Positions 35,745-44,058 are shown, counted from the first letter of the stretch. The stretch is 64,000 nucleotides of DNA from Planctomycetota bacterium (GCA_026692905.1 JAPLNL010000011.1:1-64000), one strand, 5' to 3'. A program made the numbers and translations. The notes: generated by a model from the sequence alone, not told the origin.

Positions 35745-35990
35745 ATGAGCGACTCGCTCAGTCTTGAGCAGACCGCACAGTTTGAAGGCCATCTTGCAGG
35801 ATGCCCAACCTGTCAAGCGATGTTAGTCGAAGTAGCTGGCGGAAAGGAAACGTTGGATGCTGCGGCCGCGCCCTCGATTCGGCTTTGCGTCGCAACGTGG
35901 CTTTGAAGGTACTCGATCCGTCACTGGCAAATATCACTGGCAAATATCGCTGCGGCTCGCCAAGCTTCCCCCCATCAGGACTGCCAATGC
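35745..35990 (+). pseudogene. Fossil of a planctomycete Ser/Thr protein kinase
   Basis: Two fragments in different frames. From ATG 35745: LSLEQTAQFEGHLAGCPTCQ, the zinc-finger-like cap typical of the start of planctomycete Pkn-type kinases. Then from about 35857 in the next frame: GRALDSALRRNVALKVLDPS, matching the glycine-loop exit and the VAIK strand (subdomain II) of the kinase domain. The stretch between is missing most of the glycine loop, and the kinase is lost after LANI. A short direct repeat (GGCAAATATC at about 35929 and 35940) marks one of the scars. It cannot make a kinase. Confidence 0.6.
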
Positions 35991-36095
35991 TCAATCGCAC
36001 CCTGAAAGGACTCGAATTAGGTCCTGCCTCCCCAGCAGCCCCGCCTGCGATTATCCCGCCAACGGCAAAGTAGCATCACAGAGCCTAAAGCTAGA

Positions 36096-36120
36096 GTAAA
36101 GCGATTGTCCTCAATCGCTT
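36096..36120. repeat. CGATTGTCCTCAATCG palindrome, inverted copy
   Basis: GTAAAGCGATTG-TCCT-CAATCGCTT, the reverse complement of the copies at 31959 and 36267. Confidence 0.75.
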
Positions 36121-36144
36121 GTCAGGCACCTAGCACGACACACC

Positions 36145-36204
36145 TAGCACGACGCGCAAGCTATTGAATCGACAATCCAATTCACTAGCTTGCGCGTCGT
36201 GCTA
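36145..36204. repeat. Palindrome, TAGCACGACGCGCAAGC family, copy 2
   Basis: Left arm TAGCACGACGCGCAAGC and right arm GCTTGCGCGTCGTGCTA enclose about 26 bases. A truncated extra arm (TAGCACGACA) sits 14 bases before it, like the duplicated arm of copy 1. Confidence 0.8.
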
Positions 36205-36266
36205 AGGTAGTTTTCATTCTTCCGCTAGTGCACAACCTACGTCGCCGATATGTCGCCGCAGCTCCC

Positions 36267-36296
36267 AAAACGATTGAGGACAATCGTTTTACACTG
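36267..36296. repeat. CGATTGAGGACAATCG palindrome
   Basis: AAAACGATTG-AGGA-CAATCGTTTT followed by ACACTG. It lies immediately before the terminator-like hairpin at 36301-36325. Confidence 0.75.
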
Positions 36297-36300
36297 ACTA

Positions 36301-36325
36301 AAGCCCGCTAGCGGTGGCTTTTTTG
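36301..36325 (+). terminator. Terminator-like hairpin upstream of hppA
   Basis: AAGCCCGC and GCGGTGGCTT can fold into a short stem (with one bulged base) followed by six Ts. It stands about 130 bases before the hppA start. It could end a transcript from upstream, or act as a leader element of hppA. Confidence 0.45.
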
Positions 36326-36455
36326 TTCTTTAAAGCGTCTTAAAAGCGAACAAAACACCCGAAACCCCCATATGCCGTGTTGAAGGTTCATTAAGGAATC
36401 GTTAGGTTTACGCCTAATACAACTTGGATTCCCTCGTTTTTAGGAAAAAAGACCA

Positions 36456-38954
36456 ATGCACAATCGTGGAATGATTGCAAAGGCAATCGGCGCACTTGCC
36501 CTTGTTTTAATAGGCGGATTTTTGCTCTCGGCAAGCGTTTTTGGCCAAGCTGCCGAGGCGACTTCACCTGCACCGGTGGAAACGGCAACGCATGCACCCG
36601 GTGGCGAAGCAAATTTAATTCTTCCAGACATTGGCAAAGTTCCTTTCTTCGGTATCCCAGGGACGTACTTGCTGTATGCAGGACTGTTGGTCTGCGTTGC
36701 CGGCTTGTACTTTGGGATGCGGATCTACCGTGAGCTTCAAAATATGCCTGTTCACTCGACCATGCTCGAGGTCTCCGAGTTGATCTATGAGACGTGCAAA
36801 ACGTATCTGATCAATCAAGGCAAATTCATGGCCGTCCTCTGGGCCTTCATCGCGATTGTGATCGTAATGTACTTTGGTTGGCTCTCCGAAATGACACCAT
36901 TCAAAGTCGGAATCATCGTCTTTTTCAGTATCGTCGGAATCTTGGGCAGCTATGGTGTGGCATGGTTTGGAATCCGCGTCAACACGTTCGCCAACTCGCG
37001 AACGGCTTTTGCAAGTCTCAAAGGGCTGCCTTATCCGGTTTACGCAATTCCAATCAAAGCGGGGATGAGCATCGGAATGATGCTGATCAGCGTCGAGCTG
37101 TTGATCATGCTCTGCATTTTGTTGTTCATTCCTAGAGAGTACGCGGGCTCTTGCTTCATCGGCTTCGCCATCGGTGAAAGCCTCGGAGCCGCTGCGTTGC
37201 GAATCGCGGGTGGTATTTTCACGAAGATCGCCGACATCGGCTCCGACTTGATGAAGATCGAATTCAAAATCAAAGAAGACGATGCTCGCAATCCAGGGGT
37301 CATCGCAGACTGCACCGGCGACAACGCGGGCGACTCGGTCGGGCCAAGCGCCGACGGATTCGAAACGTATGGTGTTACCGGCGTGGCTTTGATCACCTTC
37401 ATTCTGCTGGCGGTGACCAAGAAGGCTGGCGATGACTACGAAACCATTCAAGTGCAATTGCTGGTCTGGCTGTTCGTGATGCGGGTCATGATGATCGTCG
37501 CCTCGTTTGTTTCTTACTACATCAACGAAAAATGGACGCAAGCCAAGTACGCGACGGCTGCCAAGATGGACTTCGAAATGCCTCTGACCCGTTTGGTTTG
37601 GATCACCAGCCTCATTTCCATCGCGATTACCTATGCCGTGTCGTATCTCATGATTCCTTCGTTGTCTGGGAACAATCAGCTTTGGTGGCAACTATCGACG
37701 ATCATTTCGTGTGGAACGTTTGCAGGCGCTCTGATTCCGGAACTGGTCAAAGTCTTTACCTCGACAAGTTCGAAGCACGTGAAAGAAATCGTGACTTCGA
37801 GCCGCGAGGGTGGTGCATCGCTGAACATCCTTTCCGGATTGGTGGCGGGCAATTTCTCTTGCCTTTGGCTGGGTGCGGGTATCGTTGGTTTGATGGCCAT
37901 TTCCTATGGAATTTCAACGCAAGGGCTCGGTAAGCTCATGGAGGCCGAGGCGGTCTTTGCGTTCGGTTTGGTTGCCTTCGGATTCCTCGGCATGGGGCCG
38001 GTGACCATCGCGGTGGATTCGTATGGACCAGTCACCGACAACGCGCAAAGCGTCTTCGAACTATCCCTCATCGAGCAAGTGCCCAACATTCACGCCCAGC
38101 TAAAATCGGAGTATCAAATCGATGCGAACTTCGAAGAAGCCAAGTACTTGCTCGAAGAGAACGACGGAGCCGGGAACACGTTCAAGGCGACAGCCAAGCC
38201 CGTGCTGATCGGAACGGCAGTGGTCGGCGCGACCACGATGATTTTCTCGATCATCATGTCGTTGACACATGGTCTGACGACACACCAAGAGAAGCTGTCG
38301 TTGCTTTACGCTCCGTTCGTGTTGGGACTCATCTCCGGTGGCGCCATTATCTATTGGTTCACAGGTGCATCCATTCAAGCGGTGACCTCGGGAGCGTATC
38401 GAGCGGTCGAGTTTATCAAAGCCAATATCAAACTGGATGGCGTCACCAAAGCATCCGTAGAAGACAGCAAGAAGGTCGTCGCAATCTGCACTCGGTTTGC
38501 CCAATTGGGGATGTTCAACATTTTCATGGCCGTCTTCTTCATCACGCTAGGCTTAGCTTTTATCGAACCTTTCTTCTTTGTTGGCTACCTATTCTCAATC
38601 GCAATTTTCGGGCTCTATCAAGCGATCTTCATGGCCAATGCGGGTGGAGCTTGGGACAATGCCAAGAAGATTGTGGAGGTGGAGCTCAAGCAAAAGGGGA
38701 CTCCATTGCACGACGCGTGCGTGGTCGGCGATACGGTCGGCGATCCGTTCAAGGACACTTCGAGCGTGGCATTGAATCCGGTGATCAAGTTCACCACCCT
38801 CTTCGGCTTGTTGGCAGTCGAACTGGCGGTTAAGCTCAAGGAGGTCAAGGGGCCTGAGCTCGGTATGTGGCTGGCAATCGGTTTTTGCAGCGTCGCAACG
38901 ATCTTCTTTTGGCAATCCTTTTACGGTATGCGAATCAAGAGCGAGAAAAAGTAA
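36456..38954 (+). CDS. hppA: Membrane-bound pyrophosphatase (ion-pumping)
   Basis: An 832-residue membrane protein with about 16 hydrophobic segments that couples pyrophosphate hydrolysis to H+ or Na+ pumping. Recognisable parts: GGIFTKIADIGSDL, EDDARNPGVIADCTGDNAGD, GGAWDNAKKIVE and VVGDTVGDPFKDTSS. Usual enzymes read DVGADLVGKVE at the first site; here it is DIGSDLMKIEFKIKEDD, so it belongs to a divergent subfamily. The Lys in GNTFKATAK at the A/K position fits a K+-independent pump. An extra signal-like N-terminus (ALALVLIGGFLLSASVFG) precedes the usual core. AGGAAAAAAG lies before the ATG. The HDAC gene follows after 3 bases. Confidence 0.9.
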   Translation: MHNRGMIAKAIGALALVLIGGFLLSASVFGQAAEATSPAPVETATHAPGGEANLILPDIGKVPFFGIPGTYLLYAGLLVCVAGLYFGMRIYRELQNMPVHSTMLEVSELIYETCKTYLINQGKFMAVLWAFIAIVIVMYFGWLSEMTPFKVGIIVFFSIVGILGSYGVAWFGIRVNTFANSRTAFASLKGLPYPVYAIPIKAGMSIGMMLISVELLIMLCILLFIPREYAGSCFIGFAIGESLGAAALRIAGGIFTKIADIGSDLMKIEFKIKEDDARNPGVIADCTGDNAGDSVGPSADGFETYGVTGVALITFILLAVTKKAGDDYETIQVQLLVWLFVMRVMMIVASFVSYYINEKWTQAKYATAAKMDFEMPLTRLVWITSLISIAITYAVSYLMIPSLSGNNQLWWQLSTIISCGTFAGALIPELVKVFTSTSSKHVKEIVTSSREGGASLNILSGLVAGNFSCLWLGAGIVGLMAISYGISTQGLGKLMEAEAVFAFGLVAFGFLGMGPVTIAVDSYGPVTDNAQSVFELSLIEQVPNIHAQLKSEYQIDANFEEAKYLLEENDGAGNTFKATAKPVLIGTAVVGATTMIFSIIMSLTHGLTTHQEKLSLLYAPFVLGLISGGAIIYWFTGASIQAVTSGAYRAVEFIKANIKLDGVTKASVEDSKKVVAICTRFAQLGMFNIFMAVFFITLGLAFIEPFFFVGYLFSIAIFGLYQAIFMANAGGAWDNAKKIVEVELKQKGTPLHDACVVGDTVGDPFKDTSSVALNPVIKFTTLFGLLAVELAVKLKEVKGPELGMWLAIGFCSVATIFFWQSFYGMRIKSEKK

Positions 38955-38957
38955 TCG

Positions 38958-39905
38958 ATGCTACTTTATCACCACCCCGACTTTGCATTGCATGACACCA
39001 AGAGCCATCCAGAATCGGTGGCTCGCATTACCCGTGTCAATCAAATGCTAACGGACTCTGGGTGGATAGGTAAATGCACGCTTCCAGCTTGGAAACCGGC
39101 GACCGCCGAGCAATGCGAGCGAAATCATCCTCAAGCCTATTTGAAGGAGCTTGAGGATTGGTGCAAGCATGATGCAGGCCGAGTGGAGGTGGACACCGTC
39201 GTTTCCACAGGGTCATGGACTGCCGCCACGTTGGCTGCGGGTGCCGTTTGCGATGCCGTGCAGCGGGTGGTTGCGGGCGAGGACACGACGGCCTTCTGTG
39301 CCATTCGTCCTCCAGGGCATCATGCCATGCCAAACTCGGCCATGGGCTTTTGTTTGCTCAACAACATTGCGATAGGGGCATTGCAGGCACGTGCCTTGGG
39401 ATTGAACAAAGTTCTTATAGTCGATTGGGATGTCCATCATGGCAATGGGACTCAAGCGACATTCTGGGAAGAGCCCACCGTGGGCTTTGTATCTATCCAT
39501 CGTTTCCCGTTCTATCCAGGGACCGGAAAGGCCGAGGAAACAGGAAGTGGCCGAGCCCTCGGTACGAAGGTCAATATCCCGGTTGCGGCAAGCGTTCCGC
39601 CCGAAGAGTTTCTGAAGCGACTGTACGATTCAACAGAGAAGCTCGCCAATGCGATGAAGCCGGATTTGATTTTGCTCAGCGCAGGCTTCGACGCGCACCG
39701 CAACGATCCAGTTGGCGGACTAACATTGGAAGCGGAACATTATCGGCAAGCTGGTGAGTGGATCGCACAATTGGCTCGTCACCACTGTGGTGGCAAAATG
39801 GTTTCCATCTTAGAAGGTGGCTACCATCTCAAGCACATGCCCGAATGCGTCGACGCTCATCTGCAGGGTATGCTTTTTGATTTTGCTCCCCTCGCCCCTT
39901 TTTAG
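38958..39905 (+). CDS. Histone deacetylase-family amidohydrolase
   Basis: A Zn-dependent deacetylase of the HDAC/AcuC/acetylpolyamine amidohydrolase class, 315 residues. Motifs: HHPDFALHDTKSHPES at the start, RPPGHHAMPNSAMGFC with the catalytic His pair, VDWDVHHGNGTQ (Zn ligands Asp and His), SAGFDAHRNDPVGGL (Zn ligand Asp), and the catalytic Tyr in LEGGYHLKHMP. The substrate could be an acetylated protein or polyamine. It starts three bases after hppA, so one operon. Its last codons (PLAPF and stop) lie in a dispersed CCCCTCGCCCC repeat, so the natural C-terminus may have been replaced. Confidence 0.9.
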   Translation: MLLYHHPDFALHDTKSHPESVARITRVNQMLTDSGWIGKCTLPAWKPATAEQCERNHPQAYLKELEDWCKHDAGRVEVDTVVSTGSWTAATLAAGAVCDAVQRVVAGEDTTAFCAIRPPGHHAMPNSAMGFCLLNNIAIGALQARALGLNKVLIVDWDVHHGNGTQATFWEEPTVGFVSIHRFPFYPGTGKAEETGSGRALGTKVNIPVAASVPPEEFLKRLYDSTEKLANAMKPDLILLSAGFDAHRNDPVGGLTLEAEHYRQAGEWIAQLARHHCGGKMVSILEGGYHLKHMPECVDAHLQGMLFDFAPLAPF

Positions 39906-39924
39906 GGGAGAGGGGCTGGGGGTG

Positions 39925-40732
39925 AGGGGTTTTGCACTCGGGTGGCTTCTAAATCTTGGTCTTAATTGCCTAGATCGTTTCAGAAGTCTAAACAAATCGA
40001 TGGCCAGGAGACTTACGAGGCCAATGACAAACGGCGCCAAGATTCCTTGGTCTTGAGTGGTCGTAATGGCGATGATTCCAGTCGTGATTCCGATTAGAAA
40101 AATTAGCGGTTGGACTCGGGTGCGACCAGCGAGACTTGCCGAAAACCAGCCAAGCAACGGCTGCTAAAACCCAGCTTCCAAAAAGACCGCATAGCATCGG
40201 AAGCGAATATAAAGAATCTACGTTGTTTCGCAGTTGATAACAGCAAAATGCAACCAAGAGGCCGGAACAAATTGCAAAGTCCACCCAACCATGCGGATGC
40301 AATTTGGAACATATACGGAGCCAAACGACACTGCAAAAGCCGAACTTTGCGTTGGCACGTAATTGGCGACGACTTCACCGGAACGACCGTCCCGAACTGC
40401 AATCGAAACGCCATCGTCGAGCAGGCTCAAGATATACGACTTCATCGTCGGAGCTCATACAAGAACCGCTTTTGGGTTCCTGCGCTAGATGGAAAATTCG
40501 GTTCTGTCACCAAAAAGCTCTTCGTATCTTTGATATGCTCCAGTCTTATCGGAGGGGGAGTTGGACATGGAATGGAATCCACAGTTGTTCCGCTAAAGAA
40601 ATCGTCTGAGTCCATTTTCCCTGGTCGTAACCGAATGGCATGCTTGTCTACTATGCATAGCGATTCACTATACTCCTGATTCGAAAGCTGGATCTCTCGA
40701 GTCTGCATTGCGTCGCTGGCTTTCATGTCCAT
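39925..40732 (-). pseudogene. Decayed or frameshifted small membrane protein
   Basis: On the minus strand, successive frames carry pieces that look like parts of one or two small genes. 40732-40442 is a hydrophilic piece. 40445-40218 (overlapping it by ATGA) begins SYILSLLDDGVSIAVRDG. Another frame (40302-39988) has FAICSGLLVAFCCYQ and CGLFGSWVLAAVAWLVFG. A third (40157 downward) continues PLIFLIGITTGIIAITTT and FVIGLVSLLAIDLFRLLKR. Reading them in turn gives four hydrophobic segments interrupted by at least two frame changes, at about 40290 and 40140. Function unknown. Confidence 0.4.
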
Positions 40733-40782
40733 CCATTGCCAAACGACTTGATCGTCCGGTTTTGGTTTTTGCGTCTCAAACG

Positions 40783-40839
40783 GTGGGATAGGCTTCCAGC
40801 CTGTCGATTCAGTCGAGACAGGCTGGAAGCCTATCCCAC
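40783..40839. repeat. GTGGGATAGGCTTCCAGCC palindrome
   Basis: Perfect arms GTGGGATAGGCTTCCAGCC(TGTC) and (GACA)GGCTGGAAGCCTATCCCAC around a loop of about 11 bases, followed by TTTTTT on the plus strand. A single arm occurs at 30947-30972. It may also end upstream transcription just before the aroF leader promoter. Confidence 0.8.
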
Positions 40840-40854
40840 TTTTTTGTATGGCTC

Positions 40855-40883
40855 TTGCGTTTCCCGACTGCGTGAACCATAAT
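40855..40883 (+). promoter_or_regulatory. Predicted sigma70-type promoter of the aroF leader
   Basis: TTGCGT (40855-40860) and CATAAT (40878-40883) are 17 bases apart. The -10 matches the consensus in 5 of 6 places, the -35 only in TTG. Transcription would start at about 40890, directly at the ATG of the leader peptide, giving a leaderless or nearly leaderless leader ORF. Confidence 0.5.
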
Positions 40884-40890
40884 CACTCGC

Positions 40891-40971
40891 ATGATTCACA
40901 GCTTCGCAAACTTTTCGTTCTACTACTTTACCGAGTCCCGTTCGGGCCTGTGGAGTTTTGTCGGTAGCTAA
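40891..40971 (+). CDS. Aromatic-rich leader peptide of an attenuator
   Basis: A 26-codon ORF. Residues 5-13 read FANFSFYYF, and W21 and F23 follow before the TAA, so eight of 26 residues are Phe, Tyr or Trp. It lies 106 bases upstream of DAHP synthase, the entry enzyme for aromatic amino acids, and is followed after 24 bases by an intrinsic terminator. Such composition and position are those of leader peptides that sense charged aromatic tRNAs by ribosome stalling. No clear Shine-Dalgarno sequence precedes the ATG. Confidence 0.75.
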   Translation: MIHSFANFSFYYFTESRSGLWSFVGS

Positions 40972-41029
40972 GCGAATCGAACCAAAACAATTCCCAACCT
41001 CAAGGCCAAACACCTTGAGGTTTTTTTTT
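40945..41029 (+). promoter_or_regulatory. Attenuator: antiterminator and terminator of aroF
   Basis: The terminator is AACCTCAAGG (40996-41005) paired with CCTTGAGGTT (41013-41022), then a T-run to 41029. An alternative pairing joins GGCCT (945-949), GAG and TT (to 40957) with AACCTCAAGGCC (40996-41007), and so captures the 5' arm of the terminator. The upstream strand of the antiterminator begins 16 bases after the FYYF codons. A ribosome stalled there leaves it free; a ribosome that reaches the stop codon covers it and lets the terminator form. Confidence 0.7.
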
Positions 41030-41077
41030 GCTCTGAACGACCTTGCTCGTTCTCCTTCCAATTGGAGTTAGTCGAAA

Positions 41078-42094
41078 ATGATCGTCGTGATGGAAAAGTC
41101 GTCGTCAGACCAACAAATCGAACACATTGCCAAACGCATCAGTGAACTTGGCCTCAAATCACACGTCATTCGAGGAACCGAACGGACTGTGATCGCCGCC
41201 GTGGGTGACGACCGCAAAATCAAAGTTGAATCGTTTGAGAGCTATCCAGGCGTTTCCGAAGTTCTCCCTATTTTAGCGCCGTACAAGATGGCTTCGCGCG
41301 AAGTGCGTGCGGACGCTTCGCAAATCAAAGTTCTCAATTTCCGAGCTGGCAACGGAGCGGTCGGTGTCATGGGCGGCCCATGCTCAGTGGAAAGCGAAGA
41401 ACAAATCATTGCCTCCGCGCGAGCCGTTCGAGATGCTGGCGGAACCGCACTTCGCGGTGGTGCGTTCAAGCCTCGAACGAGCCCCTATGCATTTCAAGGT
41501 ATGAAGGAAGATGGCTTGAAGTTGTTGGCCCTAGCTCGCCAAGAAACCGGCTTGGCGGTTGTGACTGAGGTCATGAGCCCAGAGGATGTCGAGTTGGTGG
41601 CCAAGTATGCGGACATTCTCCAAATTGGCGCCCGCAACATGCAAAACTATCGGCTACTCGAAGCGGTCGGAAGATCGGGCCGTGCGGTGTTGCTCAAGCG
41701 AGGACCGAGCGCCACGATCGAAGAGTGGTTGCTGGCGGCGGAATACATTCTCAACGAAGGCAACCCGGACGTCATGCTCTGCGAACGCGGTATTCGCACT
41801 TTTGAATCGCACACGCGATTCACGTTGCCACTCGCAACGGTCCCTTACTTGCATCGCAAAACGCACTTGCCAGTCATCGTCGACCCAAGTCATGGTACGG
41901 GTCACTCGTATCTTGTTACCGACATGGCAGCGGCCAGTGTCGCCGCAGGTGCGGATGGTTTGATCGTCGAAATGCACCCGAACCCCGAGAAGGCATTGAG
42001 TGACGGCTATCAGTCTTTGGACTTCGCCCAGTTTCATGCGATGATGAAAAAATGCAAAGTCATCGCAGATGCCTTGGGCAAGCAATTCGGCTAG
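41078..42094 (+). CDS. aroF: 3-deoxy-7-phosphoheptulonate (DAHP) synthase
   Basis: It condenses phosphoenolpyruvate and erythrose-4-phosphate, the first step of the shikimate pathway. The 338-residue protein has the N-terminal ferredoxin-like regulatory domain ([17 protein letters not shown] to about residue 70) that in the Thermotoga-type enzyme mediates feedback by Tyr/Phe. The barrel then carries [12 protein letters not shown] (about residue 98), [44 protein letters not shown] and VDPSHGTGH. Expression is probably controlled by the attenuator just upstream, so both transcription and enzyme activity may respond to aromatic amino acids. Confidence 0.93.
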   Translation: MIVVMEKSSSDQQIEHIAKRISELGLKSHVIRGTERTVIAAVGDDRKIKVESFESYPGVSEVLPILAPYKMASREVRADASQIKVLNFRAGNGAVGVMGGPCSVESEEQIIASARAVRDAGGTALRGGAFKPRTSPYAFQGMKEDGLKLLALARQETGLAVVTEVMSPEDVELVAKYADILQIGARNMQNYRLLEAVGRSGRAVLLKRGPSATIEEWLLAAEYILNEGNPDVMLCERGIRTFESHTRFTLPLATVPYLHRKTHLPVIVDPSHGTGHSYLVTDMAAASVAAGADGLIVEMHPNPEKALSDGYQSLDFAQFHAMMKKCKVIADALGKQFG

Positions 42095-42205
42095 AGGCAC
42101 ATCCCGATGTTATTTGCTATTCCATTGGCCGTTAGGCGCTAGCCTTGTCATTACTCACATTTTTTTACTAAGTTCCCTTCGCCCCTTGTAGCCTTCTCGG
42201 GGAGA

Positions 42206-42337
42206 GCGACCGGTCTAGACACCCTCCCGCTGGGAGGGTCGAACTTAGCGAGGGGAGGGTGAAGTGCCAACAACGATTGCAAAAGGCAGTTCACCCTCCC
42301 CGGGCCGAAGGCCCGACCCTCCCCGAGGGAGGGTGAC
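42206..42337. repeat. CACCCTCCC dispersed repeat, copy 1
   Basis: A composite of palindromes: ACCCTCCCGCTGGGAGGGT, then GGGAGGGTGAAGTGCC ... GGCAGTTCACCCTCCC, then CGGGCCGAAGGCCCG and CCTCCCCGAGGGAGG. Parts recur at 43901-43967 (inverted) and 55203-55285. It fills the gap between aroF and the DNA glycosylase gene. Confidence 0.75.
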
Positions 42338-42360
42338 TTTTAATCTCCGGGATTGCAGCA

Positions 42361-43014
42361 TTGACGTTCTATCCGGTTCCGATTGGAGCATTCAATAAAA
42401 AACTCCGCTTGGCTGAAAAACACTTGAGCACCTCGTGTCCTAAGTTGAGCGATTGGATTGCGGAAGTCGGGCGATGTGAGTTGGAGCCAGTGTGGGATCG
42501 CGAGCCCTTTGAGTCTTTAGTACGCGCCGTAGCGCATCAACAACTGCACGGCAAGGCAGCCGAATCCATTCTTGGTCGGTTGATTGCCAAGTTTCCTGAC
42601 CAGCCGTTTCCGACTCCGTTGCAACTATCCCGAATGCGAGTGCACTCGTTTCGTAAATGCGGTTTTTCGCTGGCCAAAACAGAGGCGATTCAAGGTATCG
42701 CCAAAGGCACGATCAAGGGATTAGTACCTACCCGTGAAGCAGCCAATCGCATGAGCGACGAGGCTTTGACTGAAACGCTTACGGAATTGCGAGGCATTGG
42801 AAAGTGGACGGTCGAGATGCTGTTGATCTTCACGATGGGGCGACTTGACGTCATGCCAGTAGACGACTTCGGAGTTCGCGCTGGCCTCAAGCATCTCTAT
42901 GGTTTTGAGGACTTGCCGAAGAAAATGGAATTCCCAAAATGGACCGATGCGTGGCAACCATACCGAAGCATTGGCGCTTGGTATTTGTGGCGGTTAGCGG
43001 ACGCGCGTAAGTAG
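42361..43014 (+). CDS. DNA-3-methyladenine glycosylase (AlkA-like, HhH-GPD)
   Basis: A base-excision repair glycosylase of 217 residues that removes alkylated bases. The helix-hairpin-helix reads LTELRGIGKWTVEMLLIF, and the catalytic Asp is in MPVDDFGVRAGL. FESLVRAVAHQQLHGKAAES is the family's N-terminal helix. The AlkA N-terminal beta domain is lacking, as in the shorter Mag/AlkA relatives. The start TTG 42361 lies just after the repeat; no ATG is available near it. Confidence 0.87.
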   Translation: MTFYPVPIGAFNKKLRLAEKHLSTSCPKLSDWIAEVGRCELEPVWDREPFESLVRAVAHQQLHGKAAESILGRLIAKFPDQPFPTPLQLSRMRVHSFRKCGFSLAKTEAIQGIAKGTIKGLVPTREAANRMSDEALTETLTELRGIGKWTVEMLLIFTMGRLDVMPVDDFGVRAGLKHLYGFEDLPKKMEFPKWTDAWQPYRSIGAWYLWRLADARK

Positions 43015-43385
43015 ATTCGGGCGAGCATGGCAGATGGCACGCGTACCCTGCAGTGCGGGAAGCCCGAGTTTGCGAAGGGCAGCGACTGGCAGCGACTGGT
43101 GGGCTTGTCCTACCGAAGTCGCAAATGCTTGGCGTGCTACTGTGCGCAGCGCGTGCTTGTCGGTTCTAGCACACCAAGCATGTTGCGAACGTTGGGCACG
43201 AGTTCGCTTTGGCACGACAGCTTAGTTCGCATTGGCACAAAGACGCTATGGTGCCCATCGGGTGCCCAACGTAGCCATGCGATTTCGGCGACAATCAGCT
43301 ACAATCACAGCTTGATCTTAATAAATTTTGCGACGCTACGGCTTCCCAAAACTTAGGAAATTCAACATGCAAAGGAGTAGGTTCG
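43015..43385. other. Spacer without recognised gene
   Basis: A direct repeat GGCAGCGACT occurs twice in tandem at about 43078-43098. I see no protein with family motifs; the probable promoter of the next gene lies in the AT-rich part around 43300-43350. Confidence 0.4.
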
Positions 43386-43838
43386 ATGGCATTGAGCGCT
43401 AAAAAACTGCAGGAAGTAATGAAGGAGAAAAGGCGACGGGACAAGCTGCCGCCTCGGCCAGTGATTGTGGAACCGCTGTCGTTGACATTGAAACCTCGCG
43501 AACTGAGCAAAATTACGGAGCGGTGTTCCAATGTTCTGTTGGCCATCGAAACCACGTTGGTTCAAAGTGCTCGCGAGCTCTCGCAAGTCGATGACTTGGT
43601 GGTCAAGCAAGCACTTACCTCATTGATTCGCCAAACACCAGCCACCGACGAACCGGTGGCATGGGTTGTTTCACAGCTGGTCGCTAAGCGTGCAACGCTT
43701 GCAGTCAGCGACGAAGACTGGTCTGACTCTCTACGCGCGATATGCAACTCTGTTATCCAACACAGCAAAAGCAATGCGGGCTCGTTTCGTTACCTAACCC
43801 ACGCACGAGCTTTTTTGATCAAAGCGCGTGCTCTTTAG
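43386..43838 (+). CDS. Conserved-looking hypothetical protein
   Basis: A 150-residue cytoplasmic protein I do not recognise. The first 30 residues are strongly basic (KKLQEVMKEKRRRDKLPPRP); the rest is predicted helical (SVLSQVDDLVVKQ-like segments, HSKSNAGSFRYLTHARAFL). It has no membrane segment, and cysteines are few. The start is preceded by AGGAGTAGG at suitable distance. Confidence 0.6.
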   Translation: MALSAKKLQEVMKEKRRRDKLPPRPVIVEPLSLTLKPRELSKITERCSNVLLAIETTLVQSARELSQVDDLVVKQALTSLIRQTPATDEPVAWVVSQLVAKRATLAVSDEDWSDSLRAICNSVIQHSKSNAGSFRYLTHARAFLIKARAL

Positions 43839-43900
43839 CTTGGAGCCGTGGTGAGTAGTACAAAAGTTATGTCATACCCTTGGGGGTTGGAATAGTTGTT

Positions 43901-43967
43901 GGCACTTCACCCTCCCCTCGCTACGCTCGACCCTCCCAGCGGGAGGGTGTCTAGACCGGTCACTCTC
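43901..43967. repeat. CACCCTCCC dispersed repeat, copy 2 (inverted)
   Basis: GGCACTTCACCCTCCC-CTCGC, then ACCCTCCCAGCGGGAGGGT and GTCTAGACCGGTC. It is the reverse complement of 42206-42270. It is followed by GTCAAAAAGATGTGGGTAATG (about 44011), shared with 34273. Confidence 0.75.
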
Positions 43968-44058
43968 TCCTAGGGGGCTTCATGGGTTACGAGGGGCGCG
44001 GGGAGCTAAGTCAAAAAGATGTGGGTAATGGACAAGGGGGGCGCTAGGCAAATGACCG

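Noticed and set aside
36615-37691. Long open frame antisense to the pyrophosphatase gene
   Set aside because: Its residues are dominated by His, Asp and Gln from reverse-read membrane codons; a shadow frame.
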